Below, piece by piece: positions 1-6,927 of a DNA stretch of 10,277 nucleotides. The notes under the pieces were generated by a model. It ran no database searches. It was not told the origin of the DNA and worked only from the letters and a program-made list of their open reading frames with translations. The translations under genes were made by a program, and so were the position numbers. Within the stretch, counting starts at the first letter, position 1. Each line of letters begins with the position of its first letter. Location of the stretch: the NCBI GenBank assembly GCA_964626065.1, contig CAZVDE010000055.1, positions 1 through 10,277 of the forward strand, given 5' to 3'. Origin of the DNA: UBA3910 sp964626065 (GTDB lineage: Bacteria > Bacillota > Limnochordia > Darwinibacteriales > Darwinibacteriaceae).

Positions 1-1
1 G

Positions 2-775
2 CTACAACTGCGCAACCCGCTGATGCTCGATTTTATAAGAGTAGCGATCGGGGCGATAAATATTAAAGGCATATTCTACCGGTTTTCCGTCTGTCCCATA
101 TGCGATTCGATTCATGAATAAAACGGGTTCATTCACATCTATGCCCAGCCTATGGGCGGTGTCTTTTGAGGCTCTACTGACTTTTATTGTTTCGGTTGCC
201 CCTGCGATGGCAATACCGTTTTGTTCCAGGATTGAATACAGGGATCCATCTGTTAATACACCGGCCTCGACCCCAACACGATCCCAAATTCTTTCGGGCA
301 AATAGACTTCGTGTAGGCCCACGGGTTCTTCATCGACAGACATCAATCGTTTGATCCTTACTAAAGTATCTTCGTTTTCCCTTAAGGCCAGCGCCTGGGC
401 GATATCGCCGGAGGCCTTAAGCCCGGCTTCGAAACTGATTAGTTTGGCCCCGGGTTTCTTCCCGCTTCTAATTACGTCTTCGGTAAAACTTGTCAATCCC
501 GGCATACCTCTTGTAAGCTTCGATTCAGTCTTGACTACGAATGTCCCTCTACCAGGCACTCGAAAGAGTTTCTTTTGGCGAACCAGTTCCAAAACGGCCT
601 GCCGGACAGTGGCTCTACTTACGCCCAGCGCCTCGGCGATATCGGCCTCGGGCTGGAGCAGTTCCCCCTCTTTTAGTTTTCCCTCTTCCAGTTGGTTACT
701 TATGATTTCCATTATCTGATAATAAAGAGGAATCGCACTATTGCGGTCAAGCAAATTCTTATGAAATTTGGACAT
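2..775 (-). CDS. GntR-family (HutC subfamily) transcriptional regulator with UTRA ligand domain
   Basis: Predicted local regulator of the divergent sugar operon. The 257-residue protein has an N-terminal winged helix-turn-helix (about residues 12-80), with the recognition-helix stretch GVSRATVRQAVLEL and the wing PGRGTFV, both typical of GntR. A UTRA effector-binding domain fills the rest and ends in the characteristic DGKPVEY...YRPDRYSYKI pattern. This HutC/UTRA class usually binds a sugar phosphate or similar small metabolite that releases it from DNA. The ATG start at 775 lies 7 nt downstream of a clear GGAGG (783-787, minus strand), and the gene ends in TAG at 2-4, so it is complete. An operator-like palindrome lies about 20 bp upstream of the start, suggesting autoregulation, and a second copy lies before the catabolic operon. 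The effector cannot be read from the sequence; a pathway intermediate such as a tetrulose phosphate is a guess. Confidence 0.93.
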   Translation of the reverse strand: MSKFHKNLLDRNSAIPLYYQIMEIISNQLEEGKLKEGELLQPEADIAEALGVSRATVRQAVLELVRQKKLFRVPGRGTFVVKTESKLTRGMPGLTSFTEDVIRSGKKPGAKLISFEAGLKASGDIAQALALRENEDTLVRIKRLMSVDEEPVGLHEVYLPERIWDRVGVEAGVLTDGSLYSILEQNGIAIAGATETIKVSRASKDTAHRLGIDVNEPVLFMNRIAYGTDGKPVEYAFNIYRPDRYSYKIEHQRVAQL

Positions 776-794
776 AATAAGCCCTCCGTTTCAC

Positions 795-808
795 AATGTA
801 TGTACAAT
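795..808. promoter_or_regulatory. Operator-like inverted repeat O1, next to the regulator gene
   Basis: The sequence AATGTATGTACAAT consists of TGTA and TACA half-sites around a central TG. Its core GTATGTAC differs by one base from the GT-N-TA-N-AC consensus known for HutC-type GntR operators. Twelve bases (AATGTATGTACA) recur exactly at O2. The site sits just upstream of the regulator's ribosome binding site, so a bound regulator would block its own transcription. The repeat is visible; the binding is inferred. Confidence 0.6.
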
Positions 809-832
809 ACTATTCGCCGCCCCTTCTTCTAA
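804..832 (-). promoter_or_regulatory. Possible promoter of the GntR regulator
   Basis: On the minus strand TTAGAA (827-832) and TATTGT (804-809) are separated by 17 bp, and the -10 element overlaps operator O1. Both hexamers match the sigma-A consensus only partly (about 3/6 and 4/6). The call therefore rests mainly on position, spacing and overlap with the operator. Confidence 0.25.
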
Positions 833-1060
833 TCCCTGCAATTGTAAAAATAATATGATGGGTGAAAAAGGCGCAACCGGGTCATCAGCTTTCTACGTTT
901 GCAGCCTGTTTAGGCGGCTATACCGCCAAAGCGGCCTGTTGGCCAGTGGTGCTATGGAAGAAGTATCCAGCCTTTTTTTGCATTTTGGTCCATAATAAAA
1001 CAGAGTTTAAAGTTGAATTAAAAAGAAGGAATCTAAGTGCTGTTGTTGAATGTAGATAAC
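811..1060. other. Intergenic stretch between the two operators, no credible gene
   Basis: These 250 bp lie outside both expected transcripts if the regulator and the operon start at O1 and O2. Short reading frames here lack a ribosome binding site and protein-like composition. The stretch holds mutually exclusive small hairpins: GCCT-GTTT-AGGC (904-915), GGCGG-CTATA-CCGCC (913-927) and GGCC-TGTT-GGCC (933-944). A run of seven T follows (973-979), preceded only by a weak stem. I recognise no riboswitch or known small-RNA family. It may be a spacer or a small untranslated RNA; the evidence is thin. Confidence 0.35.
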
Positions 1061-1074
1061 ATCGAATGTATGTA
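1046..1074 (+). promoter_or_regulatory. Possible promoter of the sugar operon
   Basis: TTGAAT (1046-1051), a good -35, is followed 17 bp later by TATGTA (1069-1074), a poor -10 that lies inside operator O2. The arrangement fits repression by steric block and would give an untranslated leader of about 165 nt before the first gene. The -10 match is weak, so the exact start is uncertain. Confidence 0.3.
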
Positions 1075-1078
1075 CATT
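1065..1078. promoter_or_regulatory. Operator-like perfect inverted repeat O2, upstream of the operon
   Basis: AATGTA-TG-TACATT is a perfect 6-bp inverted repeat with a 2-bp centre. It contains the same GTATGTAC core as O1 and the same orientation of the central TG. Its centre lies 270 bp from that of O1. A partial extra copy of the left arm (GAATGTA, 1048-1054) lies 16 bp upstream. It is the most likely binding site of the GntR regulator for control of the transporter and enzyme genes. Confidence 0.65.
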
Positions 1079-1080
1079 GT

Positions 1081-1245
1081 TCTTGGAGCGTTGATTTGTC
1101 GTTTTGAGCGTCTTTATCGCAATGCCAGTGATCCGTTGCGGGCAAATAGTGGTTATGTCGGGGGGGTGATAGCTCAAGCAATGGCGTTGTCGGGTAAGTT
1201 GTATTTATCCAGCAGTAAAACACAATTATCCAGGGGGTATAAGTA
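1081..1245 (+). other. Probable untranslated leader of the sugar operon
   Basis: This is the stretch between O2 and the first operon gene. It holds no convincing reading frame, no catabolite-response element that I can recognise and no strong terminator hairpin. Its only clear element is the ribosome binding site AGGGGG (1232-1237), 8 nt before the GTG start of the binding-protein gene. Confidence 0.4.
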
Positions 1246-2190
1246 GTGAAAAGAATTTTATCGTTGAGCTTAGTAATCTCATTGTTAGTCGGACTGTTTG
1301 CTCTACCGGCTTTTGCCACTCAAAAAGAATTCCGGTTTGTCATAGTGCCCAAAGTTGTGCACCCTTGGTTCGATAAGGTTCATGACGGCGGTAAAGAAAT
1401 GGCCGCTTTCTTGTCCGAACAGACCGGTGCCAAGATCGTTATTGACTACAGGGCTCCTGCCACGGCAGACGTTGTTTTGCAGAACACTATCATTGAGCAA
1501 GCGGCCGCTACGCGTCCGGACGGAATCGCGATTGATCTTCTTGACGGCGACGGCAACAGGGCTGTTATTGAATCCGTTCTCAAGCTCGGTATTCCGGTTG
1601 TTGTTTTCGACTCGGAGGCACCGGAGGATTTGGGCCTTCTGAACATCGGTAACGACTTTGCTAAACAAGCGGAAATTGCAGCTGAACGTTTGGTAGATAT
1701 GCTGGGCGGCAAGGGTAAAGTTGCGATTATGCAGGGTGTTCCCACCGCGCCGAACCACAGAATCCGTTATGAAGCTCACAAAGCAACTTTTGAAAAATAT
1801 CCCGGTATCGAAGTAGTTGCAGAAGGTGTCGACAATGATGATATCGAGACCGCTCAAAGCCAGGCTGCGGCGATTTTGGCCGCCCATCCTGACCTAGACG
1901 GGTTTGTATCTTGTAACGCCTCCGGGCCTATCGGCATCGGCCTTGCCATTCGTGAAGCCGGCCGGACCGGAAAAGTCTTAAGTGTTGGAATGGATGACCT
2001 CGAGCAGCTGTTGGTTCTCATCGACGAAGGCGTAGTGGATTCTTCCTCCTCTACAAAACCGTATATGCAGGGCGGCTGGACCATTCTTTCTCTCTGGATG
2101 GCTAAATTGGGTCAACCGATTCCCCAGACAATCGATACGGGCATCGCTGTTATTCACGCCGACAATCTGGACACCTATATGTACGAATAG
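1246..2190 (+). CDS. Sugar ABC transporter substrate-binding protein, RbsB-like (Peripla_BP_4 type)
   Basis: Extracytoplasmic sugar receptor that delivers its ligand to the downstream ATPase and permease. The 314-residue protein starts with a Sec signal peptide: K2-R3, a hydrophobic core from about residue 4 to 20, then LPAFA with likely cleavage after A24. The mature part begins KEFRFVIVPKVVHPWFDKVHDGGKE, the usual first strand of ribose-class binding proteins, followed by an IIEQAAATRPDGIAI segment, VVVFDSEAP, and a C-terminal lobe with GKVLSVGMDDLEQLLVLIDEGVV. Length and architecture match the cluster B (RbsB, ALS) family. The GTG start is set by AGGGGG 8 nt upstream. There is no lipobox cysteine, so it should be soluble after cleavage, which in Firmicutes suggests a periplasm. 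The ligand cannot be read directly; operon content suggests a small ketose or polyol. Confidence 0.93.
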   Translation: MKRILSLSLVISLLVGLFALPAFATQKEFRFVIVPKVVHPWFDKVHDGGKEMAAFLSEQTGAKIVIDYRAPATADVVLQNTIIEQAAATRPDGIAIDLLDGDGNRAVIESVLKLGIPVVVFDSEAPEDLGLLNIGNDFAKQAEIAAERLVDMLGGKGKVAIMQGVPTAPNHRIRYEAHKATFEKYPGIEVVAEGVDNDDIETAQSQAAAILAAHPDLDGFVSCNASGPIGIGLAIREAGRTGKVLSVGMDDLEQLLVLIDEGVVDSSSSTKPYMQGGWTILSLWMAKLGQPIPQTIDTGIAVIHADNLDTYMYE

Positions 2191-2206
2191 TTTCATTCGT
2201 CACTTT

Positions 2207-2241
2207 CCAGGATTGCTAGGGTTTTTCCCTAGCAATCCTGG
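2207..2241 (+). repeat. Perfect 15-bp stem-loop between binding-protein and ATPase genes
   Basis: Left arm CCAGGATTGCTAGGG (2207-2221) and right arm CCCTAGCAATCCTGG (2227-2241) pair without a mismatch around a TTTTT loop. Only TTGTCTCGT follows, not a real U-tract, so it is a poor intrinsic terminator. Placement 17 nt after the binding-protein stop fits a 3'-end stabiliser or partial attenuator that raises binding-protein mRNA over the membrane components, as known for malE-type intergenic hairpins. Confidence 0.75.
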
Positions 2242-2258
2242 TTGTCTCGTCAAGGGGG

Positions 2259-3776
2259 TTGATTAAGCTGATAACGCTTGAAGCAGTTGGAATTACTAAA
2301 TCTTTTCCCGGAGTTTTAGCGTTAGATAATGTAGACGTAGCTTTTAAGCGCGGAACCGTCCACGGCATTGTAGGTGAAAACGGGGCGGGGAAAAGCACGT
2401 TGGTTAAGGTCTTAACGGGAGTCTACACGCCTGATCGGGGAACAATTTTGATCGATGGCGAAGAGGCAGTGGGGCACAGCCCGCTGTTTCGCAAGCTGGC
2501 TTATGTCCCTCAGGAATTAGATCTGTTCGATCATATGAGTGTCGCGGAAAATCTATTTATGCCCTTTAGTCGTTCCGGATTTTCCAATGTTATAGTCCGC
2601 CGCACTAAATTGAACAAACTTGCCGTTCCTTGGCTGGAGAAATTCCAAATCCAGGCACGGCCAACAGATCTTGTCAAGGACATTTCCGTTTCCAATCAAC
2701 AGCTTTTACAGATCGCGCGCGCGGCTGTCAATAAATATTTCGATGTTTTAATCTTGGATGAACCTACCACGAGTTTGACTGAAAGGGATACAGAAAGGCT
2801 ATTTTCCGTTATTCAGCAGATTAAAGAAGAAGATAAAGCGATCATTTTCATTTCTCATAAACTTGATGAACTGTTCAACATTTGCGATGAACTGACTGTT
2901 CTGCGCAACGGGCGGAAAGTGGCCCAGGCCCCCACAGCCGATGTGGATAGGCAGTGGATCATTAAAAACATGACTGCCAGGGAGATTGTTGAGGAAGAGG
3001 TATTTCGTCCTCGGACTCAATCGCAGGATGTGATTCTTGAAGTCAACTCCTTGAGCGGGCTTGGCTTTTCAGATATAGATTTTGAGCTGCGTAAAGGGGA
3101 AATTCTTGGATTTGCGGGCCTGGTTGGTTCCGGTAGAACTGAGATTATGCAGACGTTGTTTGGCTATCTACCCATGGGTGGGGGAAGCATTCGCCTCAAC
3201 GAAAAGATCATAAGGCCGGGGAACACACACCGGTCGATTAGAAACGGGTTGTACTATCTGCCCGAGGAACGTAAGCAGCAGGGAATTCTGCCTTTGCTCA
3301 GTGTAAAGCATAATATTAGTATTTCTTTCTTAAACAGGCTGATTGTCGGGCCTGTTATCAACCGTAAAAAGGAAAACGAAGTGACTAAAGGCGTTGTAAG
3401 CGAATATGAGGTCAAGACGCCAAGCCTCCAGCAGCAGATTCGATTCTTAAGCGGGGGCAACCAGCAAAAGGTAATTATTGGCCGAGCAATGCGCTGTTCG
3501 CCCGAAGTATTAATTTTCGATGAACCCACAAAGGGGATTGACGTGGGGGCGAAGGTCGAGATCTATAGAATTATGAGGGATCTGGTTGAAAAAACGGGTA
3601 TAGGAATAATTCTGATTTCCTCGGATCTGAATGAACTGGTTAGGTGTTCAAACCGCATCATTACCATCTATGCGGGGGGCAAAACGGGTGAATTCAGCAG
3701 CGATACGGACGTTGCCGAGATCATGGACGCCATGTTCGGGGAGACAATTAAATCAAATGGGGGTTGTGCTGTATGA
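2259..3776 (+). CDS. Sugar ABC transporter ATP-binding protein, RbsA/MglA type (two fused ATPase domains)
   Basis: Cytoplasmic ATPase that powers the sugar importer. The roughly 505-residue chain contains two ABC domains in tandem, the normal arrangement and length for RbsA, XylG and MglA. Domain 1: Walker A GENGAGKST (39-47), Q-loop VPQE (83-86), signature SVSNQQ (143-148), Walker B VLILDEP (163-169) and the switch FISHKLDE. Domain 2: degenerate Walker A GLVGSGRTE (about 287-295), signature LSGGNQQK (about 397-404) and Walker B IFDEPTKGID (from about 419). Degeneracy of the second Walker A, with Arg in place of the invariant Lys, is normal for this family. The start is uncertain: AAGGGGG (2252-2258) abuts the TTG at 2259, while CTG at 2268 would have ideal 9-nt spacing and give the more typical N-terminus LITLEAVGITKSFPG. 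Its stop overlaps the permease start. Confidence 0.94.
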   Translation: MIKLITLEAVGITKSFPGVLALDNVDVAFKRGTVHGIVGENGAGKSTLVKVLTGVYTPDRGTILIDGEEAVGHSPLFRKLAYVPQELDLFDHMSVAENLFMPFSRSGFSNVIVRRTKLNKLAVPWLEKFQIQARPTDLVKDISVSNQQLLQIARAAVNKYFDVLILDEPTTSLTERDTERLFSVIQQIKEEDKAIIFISHKLDELFNICDELTVLRNGRKVAQAPTADVDRQWIIKNMTAREIVEEEVFRPRTQSQDVILEVNSLSGLGFSDIDFELRKGEILGFAGLVGSGRTEIMQTLFGYLPMGGGSIRLNEKIIRPGNTHRSIRNGLYYLPEERKQQGILPLLSVKHNISISFLNRLIVGPVINRKKENEVTKGVVSEYEVKTPSLQQQIRFLSGGNQQKVIIGRAMRCSPEVLIFDEPTKGIDVGAKVEIYRIMRDLVEKTGIGIILISSDLNELVRCSNRIITIYAGGKTGEFSSDTDVAEIMDAMFGETIKSNGGCAV

Positions 3777-4777
3777 TGTTAACAGCCGAGTCGGGGACAG
3801 GTCAGTCAAAACTTGCAAATCTGTGGAAGAAGCTGCATATTAGCGGTGCGTTTGTGGCATTAGTCATTATTATTTTCATTGCTGCAATTGCCTCTCCGTA
3901 TTTCTTAACTGCTTATAATCTTCAGTCGGTTGTTAGAAACCTTGCCTTCGTGAGTATTATAGGCTTGGGGCAGGCTTGCCTTTTAATTTTGGGTGAATTG
4001 GATCTTTCAGTAGGCCCCATGGCGGGCTTGTGCGGAGTCATTGGCGGGATGCTGATGGTTAACGCGGGCGTAAACCCTTATTTGTCCTTTGCGTTAATGC
4101 TCTTAATCGGTGCTGCATTCGGGTTTGTCAACGGGGTGTTAGTCGCGGGTTTGGGGTTGAACTCTTTAGTGGCCACTATTGGGATGTCCGGCGTGTACAG
4201 GGGTATTAACCTTGTCATCTCCAAGGGCCGTGCCATTACCGGAATTCCTAAACAGATTCACTTCTTGGGGCAGGGGGACCTACTTGGGGTGCCAATGCCT
4301 TTTGTTGTCATGCTTATAGTCTTGGTTGGTGTTGTCTTTTTAACCCGGTACACCCCCTTTGGAAGGTACATGTACGCCATCGGGAACAGCAGCGAGGCCG
4401 CATCTATTCTGGGCATTCGCGTTTCATTGGTCAGGATAGTCACTTATATGCTTGTGGGGGTTTTGAGTGCACTGGCCGGTATGTTGATGGTGGCCCGTTT
4501 GGGTTCCGCCCAGCCTAGTATCGGCGAAGCTTGGGTGCTGAACTCAATTGCCGCCTCTGTTATAGGCGGGGTTGCCACTACCGGTGGTGTGGGTAGTCCA
4601 GCCGGTGCATTGATGGGAGCCGCGATCATTGGTGTGATTGAAAACATTATTGTTTTGTTTGGAGTATCCCCCTATTGGCAAACGGCAGTCAGCGGCGTCA
4701 TCGTAGTTGGAGCTATTTCCTTGGATTCCATTTCTAGGATATTCGCATCAAGAAGGCGGTTAGGAGGGGCACGATGA
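3773..4777 (+). CDS. Sugar ABC transporter permease, RbsC-like (BPD_transp_2)
   Basis: Integral membrane channel of the importer. The 334-residue protein is hydrophobic throughout, with a first membrane segment near residues 25-41 and roughly eight to ten segments in all. It shows the family blocks LILGELDLSVGPM (the usual GGIDLSVG region), TRYTPFGRYMYAIGNSSEAA with ILGIRV (the cytoplasmic loop that contacts the ATPase), and the C-terminal VIGGVATTGGVGSPAGALMG and SPYWQTAVSGVIVVG. The ATG at 3773 forms an ATGA overlap with the ATPase stop and lies 9 nt after GGGGG (3759-3763). An in-frame TTG at 3764 directly abuts that site and is a less likely start. The gene overlaps the next one by 4 nt. 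The family covers ribose, galactose, xylose, erythritol and AI-2 importers, so the substrate is not fixed by this gene. Confidence 0.94.
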   Translation: MMLTAESGTGQSKLANLWKKLHISGAFVALVIIIFIAAIASPYFLTAYNLQSVVRNLAFVSIIGLGQACLLILGELDLSVGPMAGLCGVIGGMLMVNAGVNPYLSFALMLLIGAAFGFVNGVLVAGLGLNSLVATIGMSGVYRGINLVISKGRAITGIPKQIHFLGQGDLLGVPMPFVVMLIVLVGVVFLTRYTPFGRYMYAIGNSSEAASILGIRVSLVRIVTYMLVGVLSALAGMLMVARLGSAQPSIGEAWVLNSIAASVIGGVATTGGVGSPAGALMGAAIIGVIENIIVLFGVSPYWQTAVSGVIVVGAISLDSISRIFASRRRLGGAR

Positions 4778-5661
4778 ATCTAGGTTTGAATCTATCATTT
4801 GCAGTAAAACGTTGGTTGGAACCGGAATATTTAGCCAATATGCTTCGGGAAGAACTAGAAGTGAAGCATATTCAGTTCACCTGGGATTTGCTTGATCCGT
4901 GGTGGCCCCGGGAAGTTCGCGATCGCCTTGCTCGGCAGTGGGGCGATGCCTTTCGCCGGGAGGGCCTGATTCTGGACGGTACTTTTGGCGGGCTGGCCGC
5001 TTACACCTATCCCCAGCTGTTGGCACCAACGACTGAACAGAGTGCGGTTTCTGTGCAGTTTTTCAAGCGCGCCATAGATATGACAATAGCCATGGGTGCC
5101 ACAAGTATCGGGACGCCCGTGGGCGGCATGAGTTATCAAGATGCACGAGACGAGAAAATTCGGGATAAAATCTACCATAGGGCGTTGGACTCCATCCGGG
5201 AGCTGGCAGCGTACGGTAAATCGGTGGGATTGGAGAAAATTGTCATCGAACCTACACCGCTTTTTACTGAATTTCCGGGTACGCCCGAAAATTGCCAAAC
5301 CTTTATGCAGGATTTACAGGGTACTACCGATATTCCTGTGCTGTTGCTGCTCGATTGGGGGCATGCTTTAATGGAGCCATATCTCGGTGAAGATGCGGAT
5401 GTTGAAAAATGGCTCGATGCCTGCGGCCCCTACATTGATTGTTTCCATCTGCAGCAGTGTGATGGACAATTAGATCGCCATTGGGGTTTTACCCAGGAAG
5501 GCATTATCGATGTGGGCGAACTTAATAAAACACTGGAGAAATACAATCTTGACAATCTGCTCAGCTTCGTAGAAGTTGTCTACCCCTTCGAGATGACGGA
5601 TGAGGATGTGTTTGCCGATATTAAGGCGACGATGCGAATTTTGCGTGCAGACTGGAGGTAG
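4774..5661 (+). CDS. Xylose-isomerase-like TIM barrel sugar (phosphate) isomerase/epimerase, EryC-like candidate
   Basis: Predicted metal-dependent isomerase or epimerase of the AP-endonuclease-2/xylose-isomerase-like fold. The 295-residue protein has the expected metal ligands of this fold: E159 (IVIEPTP), D194 and H197 (LLLLDWGH), H225 (CFHLQQ) and E267 (FVEVVYP). The strand-by-strand alternation of a single barrel spans the chain. An HLQQCDGQLDRHW segment (225-237) probably forms part of the substrate pocket. The ATG overlaps the permease stop by 4 nt and has AGGAGG 6 nt upstream. Because TIM-like and RpiB-like isomerases follow in the same operon, the closest functional parallel is EryC of Brucella, a tetrulose-4-phosphate racemase (D-erythrulose 1-phosphate 3-epimerase). 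Fold and ligands are seen; that reaction is inference. A D-tagatose-3-epimerase-like ketose epimerase acting on the free sugar is the main alternative. Confidence 0.85.
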   Translation: MNLGLNLSFAVKRWLEPEYLANMLREELEVKHIQFTWDLLDPWWPREVRDRLARQWGDAFRREGLILDGTFGGLAAYTYPQLLAPTTEQSAVSVQFFKRAIDMTIAMGATSIGTPVGGMSYQDARDEKIRDKIYHRALDSIRELAAYGKSVGLEKIVIEPTPLFTEFPGTPENCQTFMQDLQGTTDIPVLLLLDWGHALMEPYLGEDADVEKWLDACGPYIDCFHLQQCDGQLDRHWGFTQEGIIDVGELNKTLEKYNLDNLLSFVEVVYPFEMTDEDVFADIKATMRILRADWR

Positions 5662-5667
5662 TTGGGA

Positions 5668-6225
5668 TTGGATTACAGAAAACAAGCCAAAATAATAATC
5701 GACGAATTCAGTGAGGTTTTTGACCGCATAGACACTGCCCGGATCGGGGCCTTCATTGAGAAAATTAAAAAGGCGAACAAAGTAATATTGATCGGGGTCG
5801 GAAGGGAAGGCCTCGCTACAAAAGCGTTTTGCATGCGTCTGATGCATTTGGGCATTGAAAGCCATTGGATTTGGGATACCACCACACCGGCGCTGGAACG
5901 GGGTGATTTATTAATCGCTACCAGCGGAAGTGGGGCAATAGGCCACATCGACTATGTGGTGGAAACGGCCAAGCAAAGAGGCGCCGATGCAGCGGTTATT
6001 ACCGGGGATCCGGGAGGGCGAACCGCGCAAAAGGCGGATCTGGTGCTTTTCGTTCCCGCGTCCGTCTATTTAGGGAAGGCGGAGGTAGTTCCTTCTGTCC
6101 AGCCCATGGGCAATTTATTTGAACAGTGCTTGTTCGTGCTATTTGATATGATCATTATGGATATGCGAGAGCAGATGGGAGTGGCGTTTGAGCAAATGGA
6201 AGCACGCCACCGTAATCTGGAATAG
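5668..6225 (+). CDS. SIS-domain protein, 6-phospho-3-hexuloisomerase (PHI/HxlB)-like
   Basis: Single SIS domain protein of about 185 residues, the normal size for 6-phospho-3-hexuloisomerase, which interconverts D-arabino-3-hexulose 6-phosphate and fructose 6-phosphate in the ribulose monophosphate pathway. Family features seen: GVGREGLATKAF (43-54), RLMHLG (57-62), phosphate-binding TSGSG (85-89), ITGDPGGRTAQKADLVLFVP, and PMGNLFEQ (146-153), which carries the Glu proposed as catalytic in PHI. Two residues differ from what I recall as usual: GREG where GRSG is common, and GSGA where GSGE is common. GGAGG (5654-5658) favours TTG at 5668 (9 nt) over TTG at 5662 (3 nt). No hexulose-phosphate synthase is seen nearby, so the classical formaldehyde role is doubtful; isomerisation of another ketose phosphate of this pathway is more likely. 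Substrate unknown. Confidence 0.8.
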   Translation: MDYRKQAKIIIDEFSEVFDRIDTARIGAFIEKIKKANKVILIGVGREGLATKAFCMRLMHLGIESHWIWDTTTPALERGDLLIATSGSGAIGHIDYVVETAKQRGADAAVITGDPGGRTAQKADLVLFVPASVYLGKAEVVPSVQPMGNLFEQCLFVLFDMIIMDMREQMGVAFEQMEARHRNLE

Positions 6226-6245
6226 TCATGTGAGGTGAACGGGGA

Positions 6246-6890
6246 ATGGATCATGTATTAACGGCGAATCAAGTGAAGGCCATGCTGCTTGAGGTCTGCG
6301 ACGCTATTGTCAGTTCGGAAGAAATTCTGGGCCAGGCAGATCGAGATATTGGTGATGGCGATCACGGTATAGGCATGTCGCTTGGGTTTTCTTCCGCGAA
6401 GGAAGTCTTAGCGGATCAGGATTTTACCGATGCCTACCAAGTATTCTCTACTTTGGGCAGGACTATGATCTCTGTGATGGGCGGTGCCTCCGGGATCATT
6501 TTTGGCCTGCTGTTTTACGGAGGTTCTAAAGGGAAGGAAGCGCAAGGACAGCTGACCACGGAAGATGTCTATAAGCTTTTCCGGGACTCCATGCGCGAGA
6601 TTCAAAGTAAAGGCGGCGCCGGCGTTGGGGACAAGACCATGATCGATGCTCTCGATCCAATGGTCGCTTCGATGCAATCGAGCGCGGATAAGAATGCCTC
6701 TTTTAAAGAATTCTTCGCGGCAGCCAGTGCGGCTGCGGAGCAAGGCAAAGAAAAGAGCAAAGAGTATATCGCAAAATTCGGCAAAGCAAAAGCACTGGGT
6801 GAACGGGCAATTGGTTTTCCGGATGCGGGCGCTTTATCTGTCTCAATAATTGCGCAAGCGATGAGTGCGTGGGCCAAAAAAGAGTTATAA
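6246..6890 (+). CDS. dhaL: DhaL-type nucleotide-binding subunit of a dihydroxyacetone/ketose kinase
   Basis: ATP/ADP-binding half of a Dak-type kinase; it supplies the phosphoryl group to a ketose held covalently on DhaK. The 214-residue all-helical domain shows the DhaL signature ADRDIGDGDHG, whose D32, D37 and D39 match the spacing of the three Mg-binding aspartates of E. coli DhaL. It also has MGGASGIIFG, GGAGVGDKTMIDAL, and a C-terminal ERAIGFPDAGALS matching the usual R-x-x-G-x-x-DPGA-S motif. ATG at 6246 follows GAGGTGA (6232-6238) by 7 nt. Its partner dhaK lies 1.3 kb downstream, with two isomerase genes between them, instead of being adjacent. No DhaM phosphotransferase gene is seen in the window, so direct use of ATP is plausible but unproven. 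Substrate could be dihydroxyacetone or a tetrulose. Confidence 0.92.
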   Translation: MDHVLTANQVKAMLLEVCDAIVSSEEILGQADRDIGDGDHGIGMSLGFSSAKEVLADQDFTDAYQVFSTLGRTMISVMGGASGIIFGLLFYGGSKGKEAQGQLTTEDVYKLFRDSMREIQSKGGAGVGDKTMIDALDPMVASMQSSADKNASFKEFFAAASAAAEQGKEKSKEYIAKFGKAKALGERAIGFPDAGALSVSIIAQAMSAWAKKEL

Positions 6891-6927
6891 TTTAAACCAC
6901 GGTGTTGACTACGGAGGTGCGTTATAA

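Noticed and set aside
850..945. Known riboswitch (cyclic-di-GMP, cobalamin or SAM type) in the intergenic region
   Set aside because: Compared with the remembered consensus motifs on both strands, none was convincingly present, and the position lies outside the likely leaders.
964..1233. Three direct copies of TATCCAG (964-970, 1206-1212, 1227-1233)
   Set aside because: Seven-base copies with irregular spacing and no shared flanks; easily expected by chance.
1037..1246. 69-codon plus-strand reading frame just before the binding-protein gene
   Set aside because: It covers the predicted -35/-10 and operator O2, lacks a ribosome binding site and looks like translated non-coding sequence.
918..1319. 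133-codon minus-strand reading frame across the divergent control region
   Set aside because: It overlaps operator O2 and the signal-peptide coding part of the binding-protein gene, and has no ribosome binding site or recognisable domain.
4366..4376. TACATGTA palindrome inside the permease gene as a third operator
   Set aside because: It lacks the GTATGTAC core and the flanking AAT, and lies within well-conserved coding sequence.
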